Shown: one piece after another, positions 1 to 10,124 of the stretch
Position numbering within the stretch: position 1 is the first letter of the stretch
How the letters are laid out: each line of letters starts with the position of its first letter
Source of the DNA: Peltaster fructicola
Taxonomy: Eukaryota; Ascomycota; Dothideomycetes
Direction: 5' to 3'
NCBI GenBank assembly: GCA_001592805.2
Contig: CP051140.1
Span: 3,163,501 to 3,227,500, forward strand
Length of the DNA stretch: 64,000 bases
Notes under the pieces: model-generated
What the model saw: the letters and a program-made list of their open reading frames with translations, nothing else
The model's database searches: none
Told to the model about the DNA's origin: nothing
Position numbers and translations under genes: made by a program

Positions 1-1561
1 GACGGCTCTTTCGCCATCGAAAATGATCATAGATGTCGAGGTGGCCATCGAGAGTATATTGCCACTCAACACCTTCAGCGATGCCATCATCATGCAACAC
101 GACACTGTCTTCAGTCCTGACCAACGACATCTGCAAATGCGCAATACTTCAGAGCTACGAGAAGCCCTAGCATTCAGGAGTAAGGCTACTCAGCTGATCC
201 GAAACGAGCTATGTAGCAAGCAGCAATTTCAAGAGATAGAAACGCCTCTGCTCTTCAAGTCAACACCTGAGGGCGCCAGAGAGTTTCTTGTGCCCACGAG
301 AAGTCCCGGCCTAGCATATGCCCTGCCTCAGAGTCCTCAGCAGTACAAACAGATCCTAATGGCTAGTGCAGTGCCTCGATACATGCAAATTGCAAAGTGC
401 TTTCGAGACGAGGATCTACGGGCGGACCGCCAGCCAGAATTTACACAGGTCGATCTTGAGATGGGGTTTGCAACAGCAGAGGATGTGATGGAAACTATCG
501 AGAAGCTCATCGTTCGGCTTTGGAATGAATTGCTGGACGTGGAGAAGATTGCAGCACCATTCCCGCGAATGACATACAATGATGCCATGGCCTCATATGG
601 CTCAGATAAACCTGATTTGCGATTTGACTCCAAGATCACAAGGGTCGAGAATTTGCTGCCAGTCGATCTGCTTGGTAAGATAGGTCCTCTGAAGAACCCT
701 GCTGTAGACATCTTCAAAATGGAGCTCAGTGGCGATCCGAAAGATACCAGGAAGTTCATCTCTACCTTCATGGACAGCCCAGAATCGAAACCATTCTGGC
801 AGAACAAGGATGGCCAACCCGGCCTCTTCGTGGCTGATTCTAGACAGCCCTTGTTCGGCCTGCAGGCTTTCGGCTTTGAGGCTGGTGAGAAGATACAGGA
901 GCTCCTAGAGCTCGAAGACGGCGATCTTATCGCCCTACAGGCTCGTGAAGATGCACCTTTTCATGGCGGTTCAACCATGCTTGGCAACCTCCGACTGGCT
1001 CTACACAAAGCAGCAATCGCTGAGCAGTTGATCGACAAGCCGGAAGGCTTTGCTTTCACCTGGATCAACGACTTCCCGCTCTTCTCGCCGAGTAACGATG
1101 TCGACCCTGGCCAGGGAGGCACTGCCGGGTTGTCATCCACACATCATCCTTTCACCTCGCCAAAGACTCCCGAAGACGTCGATCTCCTGGTGCGTGAGCC
1201 ACTGAAGGTCACGGCAGATCACTACGATCTCGTCGTGAACGGAGTCGAGCTTGGTGGTGGCAGTCGACGAATACACAATGCAGCAATGCAAGAGTTCGTC
1301 ATGCGAAACATCCTCAAAATGACCGACGAACGAATCAAGGACTTTTCACACTTGCTGGATGTCCTGAGCGCAGGTTGTCCACCTCATGCTGGCATAGCGC
1401 TTGGTCTGGATCGATTGATCGCAGTCATGCTCGGTCGAGAGAGTGTCAGAGATGTCATTGCCTTCCCGAAGAGCGGCAAGGGTGAGGATATGCTTGTGAA
1501 GAGCCCTTCCCCAATGACTGCCTCGCAGATGAGCACATATCACCTGCGGAGAGTGAAGTAA
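1..1561 (+). CDS. MSD1: Mitochondrial aspartyl-tRNA synthetase (5' partial)
   Basis: Class II aminoacyl-tRNA synthetase charging tRNA-Asp, of the bacterial/mitochondrial type. The frame is open to the left window edge, so the ATG at 23 is probably internal and the N-terminal anticodon-binding OB fold lies outside. Visible are the motif 2 region (CFRDEDLRADRQPEFTQVDLE, about residues 125-145 from that ATG), the bacterial GAD-type insertion in the middle and motif 3 (GIALGLDRLIAVMLG) near the end. The bacterial-type insertion argues for mitochondrial rather than cytosolic AspRS. No intron is seen in this part. It converges on the aldolase gene, with 35 bp between the two stops. Confidence 0.93.
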   Translation, partial: TALSPSKMIIDVEVAIESILPLNTFSDAIIMQHDTVFSPDQRHLQMRNTSELREALAFRSKATQLIRNELCSKQQFQEIETPLLFKSTPEGAREFLVPTRSPGLAYALPQSPQQYKQILMASAVPRYMQIAKCFRDEDLRADRQPEFTQVDLEMGFATAEDVMETIEKLIVRLWNELLDVEKIAAPFPRMTYNDAMASYGSDKPDLRFDSKITRVENLLPVDLLGKIGPLKNPAVDIFKMELSGDPKDTRKFISTFMDSPESKPFWQNKDGQPGLFVADSRQPLFGLQAFGFEAGEKIQELLELEDGDLIALQAREDAPFHGGSTMLGNLRLALHKAAIAEQLIDKPEGFAFTWINDFPLFSPSNDVDPGQGGTAGLSSTHHPFTSPKTPEDVDLLVREPLKVTADHYDLVVNGVELGGGSRRIHNAAMQEFVMRNILKMTDERIKDFSHLLDVLSAGCPPHAGIALGLDRLIAVMLGRESVRDVIAFPKSGKGEDMLVKSPSPMTASQMSTYHLRRVK

Positions 1562-1596
1562 TGTAATACCTCCAGACCACATCAAGATCTCGCCGA

Positions 1597-2541
1597 TCAC
1601 AACGAGTCTTCAATGGCCTTCACCTCTTCCATCGCTGCACGAATGCTGCTCTTCACCTCATCACTTGGAGCTTCATATGGATGCCGTGGCTTCAATCTCT
1701 TCTCAGTATCTTCAATGCCAGCACTCTTTGCGCTTGACAGAGCAGCAGCGTACTTCGTGCTTGCAATGCCAGACTTTGTCAGCTGCTCCGCCAATGCAAC
1801 TTTCTGTTGTAATCCTAAAGCCTCAGCATGCTTGCCACTGATATACAGATCGTAGACCTTGGTGATAGTCTTGGGAAAGACATTGGCGAATGCTGCGATA
1901 CACCCAATAGAGCCAACAGCCATGCCACCGAGCAGAAAGTCAGACTGCCCACCAAACACAGCGAACTCATCCTTCGAGAAAGTGGCTGCGAGACGAGTGA
2001 TCTTCGCTACGGATCCGCAGGTGAGCTTTACACCTACAATGTTGGAGTGCTTCTTGGCTAGCGATGCGATGATATCCGAGTCAAGGTCAACACCATTACA
2101 CACACCTGGGAAGTTGTATATGAGGATAGGAATGCGAGACTTGACGGCAACCTCATCGTAGAAGTCCATAATGACCTTCTTGGTGGTGGCCTTGCCGAAG
2201 TATGCCGCCGGGAGGACCAGTGCATAGTCTGCCTTGGCTGCTATAGCATCGTTAATGAATTCGAGGACTTGTTTCGTACTGTGGCCACCAACGCCAGCTA
2301 TGATCGGATATTCAGGACCAACGGCTTCCCTTGCAGTATGTAGGAGCTTCTTGCGCTCTCCAGCAGTGAGTAAGAAGGTCTCTGCGTTTGTGCCAAGCAC
2401 TACCAAGCCGGTAAGGTGCTCCGACAAGTACTTGAAGTATTTCGATTGTGCAGGATAGTCGATATCATCGTTCTCGGCATTGTATAGTGTCAGAGCTGGT
2501 GCCCATATGCCAGCTTGAGGCACTTTCGCTCGTGCAGACAT
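1597..2541 (-). CDS. DapA/HOGA-family aldolase (dihydrodipicolinate synthase-like)
   Basis: A 314-residue class I pyruvate-type aldolase of the dihydrodipicolinate synthase family. The Schiff-base lysine is probably Lys172 in VGVKLTCGS, and the conserved Tyr142 lies in IYNFPG. The GTNAET segment near residue 50 corresponds to the GTTGE substrate loop of DapA. Fungi make lysine by the aminoadipate route, so this is unlikely to be a true DapA. By family it is more likely a catabolic 2-keto-3-deoxy-acid or 4-hydroxy-2-oxoglutarate aldolase (GaaC- or HOGA1-like). Which substrate it uses cannot be read from the sequence. Single exon, full family length, no targeting peptide obvious. Confidence 0.85.
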   Translation of the reverse strand: MSARAKVPQAGIWAPALTLYNAENDDIDYPAQSKYFKYLSEHLTGLVVLGTNAETFLLTAGERKKLLHTAREAVGPEYPIIAGVGGHSTKQVLEFINDAIAAKADYALVLPAAYFGKATTKKVIMDFYDEVAVKSRIPILIYNFPGVCNGVDLDSDIIASLAKKHSNIVGVKLTCGSVAKITRLAATFSKDEFAVFGGQSDFLLGGMAVGSIGCIAAFANVFPKTITKVYDLYISGKHAEALGLQQKVALAEQLTKSGIASTKYAAALSSAKSAGIEDTEKRLKPRHPYEAPSDEVKSSIRAAMEEVKAIEDSL

Positions 2542-3591
2542 GGGTACTGCTGAAGTGATAAGAGTAAGAAAAACAACCTGTGAAGTGAATTGATAGGCTC
2601 AGCCCGGTGCTGGACTGTCCGGTGGCTGCTCTTGCCGATGGATCAACAGGGGAGGCCAATAGCTACCGAAGGCCTAGAGCGACTGACAATAATCTTACTC
2701 GTCGAAGAAATGCCTCGTTTCGAGACCGTCGTTCATGGAGAGGGACTCTACTTGAATCCACCAAGGTTTTCATGGGGTCATCGGTCCCTCTTTGTAGCAA
2801 CGTCATTATCATTTGCGTGCCGTTACGCATCATCAACCAGGATCAGAGTAAACATCCGCAATCATAGAACAAGGACGATCTGAGGGCGCCGTGTACCATC
2901 AACGCCACGCGTGAGGCATTTCTGCAGCTTGCATGGTCAAAAGTACGATCGCATAGGTCTTGGGTCCTTCGCTTGGCAGGCTTGGACCAGCCGCAACCTG
3001 TAGCTGTCCGTTCTGAGCTTTTGCAGATCACAACTTCTCCATCGACCATCCACCTTCACGCAACGACCCATACCAGCATTATCTCGTGGCCTCCGTCAGA
3101 CTTCTCATTCCACTTTCGCAGGTACGTAGAACGAGGCTCCCCAAAGCACTGCACAGAAAGATCAGAGTTGCTCAAGGGCGAAGCACGTGGCTGTGCTTTG
3201 TCCTTGCGCATAGCGACGGTTCATACTGTCACTTTTCGTATGCTGATGACAATACCTAGCAATCGTTTCCACCGCAATCAAGACGTGACCCTTTCCGATC
3301 TGTCAGCCACGGAGACAAGCTCGTACAACCCTGTCATATCTGCCCTAAAGAGCCACTCACAAGAAGCAAAGTGTCTCACTACACACTACAGACGCAACAC
3401 CGACATCCCTCTCGACCAACCCTGCATGTGAGCCACTTCACGACGTCGTCCGCTGAGCTCCTCCGTTTGGCCTATCTCGCGAGGCTATTCAAACCTCCTT
3501 AACGAGAGAGGTCGCCAAATAAAAACTATCCAACATACTGTCCGAGCGGGGACTACACGATCGCTAAGAGCTTGAACAAGGAAAAGAAGTT
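2542..3591. other. Divergent intergenic region (aldolase / PPZ)
   Basis: About 1 kb between two divergent start codons. It should hold both promoters and the PPZ 5' leader. Small open frames here have no family resemblance. No repeat or RNA gene seen. Confidence 0.6.
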
Positions 3592-5237
3592 ATGGGCAAC
3601 CAACCGTCAAAGGACGGCAAAAACAGCAGTGGATCGCAGACACCAACTGGAGCAGGTCCAAATCTTGACTCATACCCTTCGTTCAGCAAGTCAGAAACAA
3701 AAGACTCGATGAAATCATTCAGGAGCGCACTCCGCACCAAGATACCAGGCACCCGTTCTGCGGACAGTCCGCGAGCATCAAGCACAGCACTCAACTCAGA
3801 GCCATCGCTAGAAGACAGGACAGATGCGCTGAGCATCAAATCAGCCACCAGTGGTCGATCAGCATCGCGTCCAGCTATTGCAGCCGCACTTGGTCAAGAT
3901 GCAGCAGGCTCTAGAAGAGGTAGCTTAGGCGATGGCTCACCGCAGCCACCGCCATCACCTACACAATCTGCGACAGTTGGAGCTGGACACAGTGATATCA
4001 CAGAGGCACAACGCTCAGGAGAGGTGGATGCCGTGTCTGATGCACCACCAGGTAGCACAGCGCCGAAGCCACTCAGGACAGAACCCACCACATCTATCCT
4101 GATCAGAAAGGATGGCGCAGGCGCGACTCCATCACAGGGTGCAGCAGCAGCATTAGCCATTGCAGAGTCAAATGGTTCAAATCCTGAGATCAGCGCCCTA
4201 AAGACTGCTGATCTGGATGACATGATCAAACGACTTGTCGATGCTGGCTACACAGGCAAGGTCACGAAGACCGTCTGCTTGAAGAATGCAGAGATCACCG
4301 CAGTGTGTAACGCAGCACGTGAGCTCTTCCTATCTCAACCAGCACTCATCGAGCTTGCGCCACCAGTGAAGATCGTCGGCGATGTCCACGGACAGTACAC
4401 CGACTTGATCCGAATGTTCGAGATGTGTGGCTTCCCACCAAACAGCAACTTTCTATTCCTCGGCGACTATGTCGATCGTGGTAAGCAGAGTCTTGAGACG
4501 ATCTTGCTACTGCTCTGCTACAAACTGCGATATCCCGAGAACTTCTTCTTGCTTCGAGGAAACCACGAATGTGCCAACGTCACCAGAGTATACGGCTTCT
4601 ACGACGAATGCAAGCGCAGATGTAATGTCAAGGTCTGGAAGACTTTCGTTGACACATTCAACACGCTCCCAATTGCTGCCATAGTAGCTGGCAAGATTTT
4701 CTGTGTCCATGGAGGGCTCAGTCCGTCTCTGACACACATGGACGACATCCGCAACATCGCGCGACCGACAGATGTGCCAGACTACGGCCTGCTCAACGAC
4801 CTACTCTGGTCCGATCCGGCTGACATGGAAGCCGATTGGGAAGCCAACGAACGTGGTGTTTCATACTGCTTCGGTAAGAAGGTCATCATGGAGTTCCTGC
4901 AGAAACACGATTTTGACCTGGTCTGTCGAGCTCACATGGTTGTCGAGGACGGATATGAGTTCTTCAATGAGCGCATCCTCGTGACTGTGTTCAGTGCTCC
5001 CAACTACTGTGGAGAATTCGACAACTGGGGAGCTGTCATGAGTGTTAGTGCTGAACTGCTATGTAGCTTTGAGCTGTTGAAGCCGCTCGATAGCAGTGCA
5101 TTGAAGAGCCATATCAAGAAGGGCAGGAACAAGAGGGAGAGTATGCTGAACAGTCCGGTGAGTCTACACAACACACACCATACCCTTCCTTGCTAACGAG
5201 TATACAGCCTGCCAGTCAGTTCCCTCAGAGCTACTAA
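3592..5237 (+). CDS. PPZ1: Serine/threonine phosphatase PPZ
   Basis: PP1-related phosphatase of the fungus-specific PPZ class, which regulates cation homeostasis and cell-wall integrity. Exons are 3592-5157 and 5208-5237; the 50 bp intron has a TGCTAAC branch site. The second exon adds a short tail ending PASQFPQSY, giving a 531-residue protein. It starts MGNQPS, a good N-myristoylation signal. About 200 residues of Ser/Pro/Ala-rich disordered sequence follow, then the catalytic domain with GDVHG (263-267), GDYVDRG (291-297), GNHE (323-326) and [13 protein letters not shown]. The long Ser-rich N-terminus separates PPZ from PP1. All metal-binding motifs are intact. Confidence 0.95.
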
Positions 5238-5767
5238 TTGCGGCCTGGTTCTCACAGAGCGGCACTCTGAGACGGGGTGAAATCTTGCGACTGTGTGCTA
5301 CGGTGTGCTTGGTGGTGATGCTGCTGCTGCTGCCAGCGCATCTCAAACGTGGAACAAAGAACGAGGAACACTCGCCGCAACGTACACGTATTGCAGACCC
5401 ATGGACACTGATACGCTCACAAGGAGTGTTTTCACGATCAACAACAATGAGAGATGTGATGTATGAGAAGATGACTTGTAGCTTGGCAGATCTGTACCTT
5501 TCTCTCATGTCTCAAAAGCCACACTTGCGCCACAAAGCTGCTGCTAAAGTTTGACCTCATACATGTAAGCTTCATGGAACAAGGACCACCGCTACGACAT
5601 TGACGTAACCGCAACCTACACATTCCGCAGCTTAGCTTTGTCTTGCGACCATCTCTGACAGTAACGCAGCTTATCATTTCGAACACCACTACAGTCTGAG
5701 CAACGACAAAGATGCCCGCGCATTGCTAGCAACACAACAACCTCACAGCATTCTTCCCACCTACACA
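5238..5767. other. Intergenic region (PPZ 3' / AP180 promoter)
   Basis: About 530 bp between tandem genes. It should hold the PPZ 3' UTR and the AP180-like promoter and leader. Nothing else recognised. Confidence 0.6.
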
Positions 5768-7600
5768 ATGTCGCACCGCTCCTTCGAGACCGCCGTGAAG
5801 GGCGCCACAAAGGTCAAGCTCGCGCCTCCGAAGAGCAAATACGTCGAGGTAATCTTGCTCGCAACACAGTCTGGCGAAGCAGGTGTCGCCGAAGTGTTCC
5901 GCACATTGACACATCGACTACGCGATTCGACATGGACAGTCGTCTTCAAGTCATTGATCATCGTCCACCTGATGATCAAGGAAGGAGCTCGAGATGTCAC
6001 ACTCAGCTATCTTGCCGCAGCGCCATCACATCGCCTCGCCATCAACAGCTTTACGGACGTGCAGACGCAAGGTCAGAACATACGGCGGTACACGGAATAC
6101 CTGATCTGCCGTGCTAAGGCATACGAGAAGACAAAGCTGGATTATGTGGTATTGCACAACAAGGGCCACTTTAAGAGCTTGACGGTCGAGAAGGGCATAC
6201 TGAGAGAGTCGGAGATTGTGCTGGACCAAATCAAGATCTTGACTCGCTGTGATCTTATGGAGACCGACCCCGAGAACGAGATATCTCTGACCGCATTCCG
6301 TCTGCTCACGCGCGATCTGCTTGACTTGTTCGCCTGCATGAACGAAGCTGTGATGAATGTGCTGCAGCACTACTTCGAGATGTCTAGGCCGGACGCTGAA
6401 CGAGCTGTCAAGATCTACAGGCGCTTCTGCACGTGTACCGAGCAGGTGGTTACGTTCTTGAAGAGCGCACAGCTACACGCTGGCGCAATGAGATTGACAA
6501 TCCCACGCATCAAGCATGCGCCTGTTGATCTGGCAAACACATTACAAGAGTACTTGGACGACAAGGACTTCGACATCAACCGAAGACAGTACTTGGCGCA
6601 ACAGGAAGCGAAGAGGAACGGAAAACCTACGTCGACGGCGAAATTTGCCAGCACACCACGTTCAGCAAGTCAGCCTAGCTCAGCTACGACTGCTTTCCCT
6701 TCGACAGCATTCCCTCCAACGTCTACTACCAGTGCACCTGCTCCTGCTGGGCCAGCGCCGGATCTGATCGACTTCTTCGATAGCATCGAGCAGAAGCAAC
6801 AGCCGTTAGTGCAGTCACCAGTAAACTATGCGCAGACTGGCTTTCAGAACCAAGCACCTCAAGCATTTGCGCAGCCAGGACAGATGTTCCAGCCTCAGCA
6901 ACAGCCAGCTCCGTTTGCTACTGGCAATGGCCAAGCACAATTCATGTCACAGCAGACTCCATTCGCAACGACTGCCAACAATATGGGTGGCTATCAGCAA
7001 TTTCAAGCTCCAGCTCAGCAGCAAGCCTTTCCGCAAGTCGATCAGTTTGGTCAGCCTGCTGCTATCGACAACTCGGGCCAGACGTTCTCACCTGTGCAGC
7101 CACAGTCCACCAATCCCTTCAGGAAGAGCATGTTGCCGCAGCCTACAGGTCAATTCAACGTTCAGCAACAGCCAACAGGTCAATTCAACGTTCAGCCACA
7201 GCCAACAGGTCAATATGCTGTCCAGTCGCAGCCCACTGGTCAATATGCTGTTCAACCACAGCCAATACAACCTCAGAGCACTAATCCCTTTGCTCGCTCA
7301 GCGCCAGCGCCGCAGATGCCTCCCATACCACAAGCATACCAGCAACCACAGACTCTACAACCACAACGCACCGGGACCAATCCATTCGCGCCAGTGCAGC
7401 CGCAGGTACAAGCTCAGTCTGCTCCGTTACAAGCACAACAGACCGGAACCAACCCTTTCCGACAAGCCCCATTCGTCAATCAGACCACTGGTACTGGATG
7501 GCAGAACATGCAGCAACCAACGATGGGAGGCTTTGAGCAACTCCCGACTGTGCCTGTGTTCCCTCGCCCTGGTCAACAGCAGTCTTCACCTTGGGGCTGA
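5768..7600 (+). CDS. YAP1801: ANTH-domain clathrin adaptor (AP180/Yap1801-like)
   Basis: Endocytic adaptor that binds PtdIns(4,5)P2 and recruits clathrin at the plasma membrane. I chose the ATG at 5768 (MSHRSFETAVKGATKVKLAP) because the AP180 family begins there; an upstream in-frame ATG at 5723 adds only leader-like residues. Residues 1 to about 280 form the ANTH domain, with the conserved KGATKVKLAPPKSKYV basic patch. The tail is Gln/Pro-rich with an LIDFF clathrin box and four NPF motifs (TNPFRKS, TNPFARS, TNPFAPV, TNPFRQA) for EH-domain partners such as Ede1/Pan1. A four-copy ten-residue repeat lies between the first two NPFs. It is one uninterrupted exon of 610 residues. Confidence 0.93.
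   Translation: MSHRSFETAVKGATKVKLAPPKSKYVEVILLATQSGEAGVAEVFRTLTHRLRDSTWTVVFKSLIIVHLMIKEGARDVTLSYLAAAPSHRLAINSFTDVQTQGQNIRRYTEYLICRAKAYEKTKLDYVVLHNKGHFKSLTVEKGILRESEIVLDQIKILTRCDLMETDPENEISLTAFRLLTRDLLDLFACMNEAVMNVLQHYFEMSRPDAERAVKIYRRFCTCTEQVVTFLKSAQLHAGAMRLTIPRIKHAPVDLANTLQEYLDDKDFDINRRQYLAQQEAKRNGKPTSTAKFASTPRSASQPSSATTAFPSTAFPPTSTTSAPAPAGPAPDLIDFFDSIEQKQQPLVQSPVNYAQTGFQNQAPQAFAQPGQMFQPQQQPAPFATGNGQAQFMSQQTPFATTANNMGGYQQFQAPAQQQAFPQVDQFGQPAAIDNSGQTFSPVQPQSTNPFRKSMLPQPTGQFNVQQQPTGQFNVQPQPTGQYAVQSQPTGQYAVQPQPIQPQSTNPFARSAPAPQMPPIPQAYQQPQTLQPQRTGTNPFAPVQPQVQAQSAPLQAQQTGTNPFRQAPFVNQTTGTGWQNMQQPTMGGFEQLPTVPVFPRPGQQQSSPWG
7139..7258 (+). repeat. In-frame 30-bp tandem repeat in the AP180-like gene
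   Basis: Four 30-bp units encode QPTGQFNVQQ, QPTGQFNVQP, QPTGQYAVQS and QPTGQYAVQP. The copies pair off (1 with 2, 3 with 4), suggesting a recent doubling. The repeat spaces NPF motifs in a disordered tail and is likely to vary in length between strains. Confidence 0.9.
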
Positions 7601-7800
7601 GCGGCCCATGGCAAGTTGCATCAGCGTCGGCGTTCAGGATGTTCTGCGCATAGATATGCGTTCATGATGAGACGGTGCTCTTTGCTTTGTACAAGACGTT
7701 ACCACATATTGCACCTCCGTAAGGCATGTCCGTAGTTTACAGCATAATTAACACACCCACCCGCTTCAATGCAACATACCATATCATAACATGCGAAAAA

Positions 7801-8406
7801 TCATTGCTGTCTCCATAGTGCCATGGCAGCAGACAATATTGACCTGTCCGACCTTGACTCGCCAGCTTCCAGTACGCTTCGGACTTGCGATGCTGTGCTC
7901 TTCGCCTTATTGCTCGCATCTATCCTCTCCTTGGTGACCTTATCTCTAATCTTTCGAAGCTCATCCTCCTCCTGGTCTCGGGCTTCAAGCTCTCTCAACC
8001 ACGCTTCTCTACGCTCCTGTTTGCGCTTCTCCTCGCTGAGCTCGTCATACTGTCGTCTCTTAGCACGATCGCCTTCCCAGTAGAACGATCCTGCCACGAA
8101 AGCCAGAAGAGTGAAACCTTGGGCATATACTCGACGGCGGAACATCTGGTTTGTTCGAACTTTGTCGCCAGCTCGTATGGATTTCGTCCTGCAATGCTCT
8201 GTCAGCACAGTCCGGTGTACTCTGCGATGGCTTTCGACTCACGCTTCAATCAATGCCCATACTGTCAATGCACATCCCAATGGTATCAGAGGCTCCTCGA
8301 ACACTCTCCGCTTCAGCTTTGTCATTCTCGACTCTTCGAAGAAGTCTGGATCGTCATCGAACGACGATGGTGGAGGCGCTGGGTTGATATTGCCTGGGAC
8401 AGACAT
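7801..8406 (-). CDS. RCF1: HIG1-domain respiratory supercomplex factor Rcf1
   Basis: Inner mitochondrial membrane protein that stabilises complex III-IV supercomplexes. Exon 1 is 8406-8243 and exon 2 is 8188-7801, separated by a 54 bp intron with GTGAGT donor and TTGCAG acceptor. The spliced product is 183 residues. The HIG1 domain spans about residues 30-95, with two hydrophobic helices (PLIPLGCALTVWALIEA and VYAQGFTLLAFVAGSFYW) around the signature RAGDKVRTNQMFRRRVYAQ. A long charged coiled-coil tail rich in Glu/Arg/Lys follows, as in filamentous-fungal Rcf1. It converges on the AP180-like gene 200 bp away. Confidence 0.93.
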
Positions 8407-8750
8407 GGTCGTGTGATCGTTCGAAGCTCGATGTCAATGTGTAGTAATGGATGCGCTTGTGATGTGAGGTCGATTGTGTTGATGCCGATGTTGCGCAGCA
8501 GTAGATTGTGTGTTGTATAGTCGTGAGCTCAATCTCGTCAAGGATGCCGGAGGTGTGTAGAGCTTTCGTCACTCTCACGCATCTATGATGATATACTGGA
8601 AGACGCAGGGTTCATGAAGTGACACCGCCCATTTTGGCAGTACCTTCACAGCGAGCAACTACGTATCATTCTAAAATGCTGCTCGAACAGACATTCACTG
8701 CTACCGCTCGCTTGGATGTGATGTGAAAGTCCAACTTGCCTCGACATGCC
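8407..8750. other. Intergenic region upstream of RCF1
   Basis: About 340 bp between tandem minus-strand genes: RCF1 promoter plus the 3' end of the next gene. Nothing else recognised. Confidence 0.55.
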
Positions 8751-9605
8751 TTACTCCTTCGGCGTCAGCTTGGACGTATCGTACATGCTTCCTCGTATGC
8801 CTATCTCTGGCGGCGGAACAAACTCCCTTCTCCATGCCTCCTTGGCCCTGAAACGACCATACCACTCCACCATCAGAGATGTATACATTATTCGCATCGT
8901 AGTCGCCTCGTTCCAGCCTTCGTGGGGGTTGTCCTCAATTTCTTCCTCCTGGTCTGCCTCTTCATCATCATCCAGATAGTTCAAGTGGAAGTCTGGCTGG
9001 TCAAACTCTTCACCTGCCTCCCTTGCTGCCCACATGGCATCAGCTCCTCCAGCCTCCACGAACTTCGCATAGTCTGCTGGTATACGGCACAAGTTGACAT
9101 ATCCACCTTTCAACAAATCCTGTGGTGGCTCTACCTCTCTCACAATGGACTCGAGCGCCTCTTGGTCGACGTGTATGAAGTACCGGTACCTCTGCGCGAT
9201 CCCTAATGTTTCGTGCTCATGGAGTCCTTGTAGGCGCACCCATTGCAAAAAGTAGCCTTGACACCGTTCAGGAGAGGCACCGTCGTATTCGGGATTCTCG
9301 TGTACTTGCACATCTAGTGTAGGGATCAGGTCCGTGCCGTTGTGCTCTTCTAAAGTCGACTCTATCCAATACTGCAGCCGACTCACGAAATCCTGCCATT
9401 GAGCATTGTCCGTGTAGGTACATCGATAGATGACCCATCCCCACGTCTTATGTCCATCGGCTCGAAGCTGCCGGTCGACACAATCGGCAGCATTCATGGC
9501 AGTGCCCTTCTCAGGTGTACGATTCGAGGTCTGCTGTATGCCAAGCCGTGCTCTTGCACTGGCCAGAGTGGGACTGAGTGTAGAAGACAGCAGATTCATG
9601 CTCAT
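8751..9605 (-). CDS. Conserved fungal protein, WGWVIYRCTY family
   Basis: A 284-residue single-exon protein. From memory, the WGWVIYRCTY opening, a following acidic and hydrophobic core, and a later 'RYRYFIHVD(Q)EAL' segment match a large lineage-expanded ascomycete family of unknown function; this is recall, not a search. No signal peptide or membrane segment is evident. A strongly acidic stretch (DDDEEADQEEEIED) lies at about residues 220-235. It is divergent from the HET-NACHT gene across 519 bp, so the two may share control elements. A second ATG two codons downstream could also be used. Confidence 0.75.
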   Translation of the reverse strand: MSMNLLSSTLSPTLASARARLGIQQTSNRTPEKGTAMNAADCVDRQLRADGHKTWGWVIYRCTYTDNAQWQDFVSRLQYWIESTLEEHNGTDLIPTLDVQVHENPEYDGASPERCQGYFLQWVRLQGLHEHETLGIAQRYRYFIHVDQEALESIVREVEPPQDLLKGGYVNLCRIPADYAKFVEAGGADAMWAAREAGEEFDQPDFHLNYLDDDEEADQEEEIEDNPHEGWNEATTMRIMYTSLMVEWYGRFRAKEAWRREFVPPPEIGIRGSMYDTSKLTPKE

Positions 9606-10124
9606 GCTGCGTTAAACACAAGCTGGAATGAATGGCAAAGTCCTTGTTTACGTGAAGCCATGAATTGGACGTGTTTTGAGTGCCGTGTCGCAGGTCAAAC
9701 GGCGGCCAGATGGCCGTCAGCATGTTTTGAGTTGAAGAGCACAGTTCCCTCACCCAAAGAACTTCACATCATCACCATAAGGGAGCTTTCGTTCAACAAG
9801 GATGTGATACTACTCGAAAACTCAACAGGCGACTCTCAACAAGTGTACACGAATGCTTGGTGCTTCGACCGGCATCGTCGAGGAGATATGAGGGCTGTCA
9901 ATCCTCATCAACCACGGTCGGTGAGGCTTGCATCAGCCTGCGCAGCCTGACCAATCTGAGGTCACAGCGGCCTATCCAGCTGCAGATACATATCATGTAC
10001 CTTCAGCCTTCGCCTCGAGCCTCGATCATGCAATCCTTTCGAGTAGAGGTAGCTGCTGCTACGGTTGCATTCGCGCCTGAAGCATCGTAACGTCACGACC
10101 TGCCTATGATGCTCCCGAAGCAAG
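9606..10124. other. Divergent intergenic region (orphan family / HET-NACHT)
   Basis: 519 bp between two divergent starts, presumably both promoters. The overlapping open frames on both strands are not convincing. No repeat seen. Confidence 0.55.

Noticed and set aside
6828-7667. Long second frame over the AP180-like tail
   Set aside because: It is a shadow of low-complexity Gln/Pro coding sequence, which leaves alternative frames open by composition.
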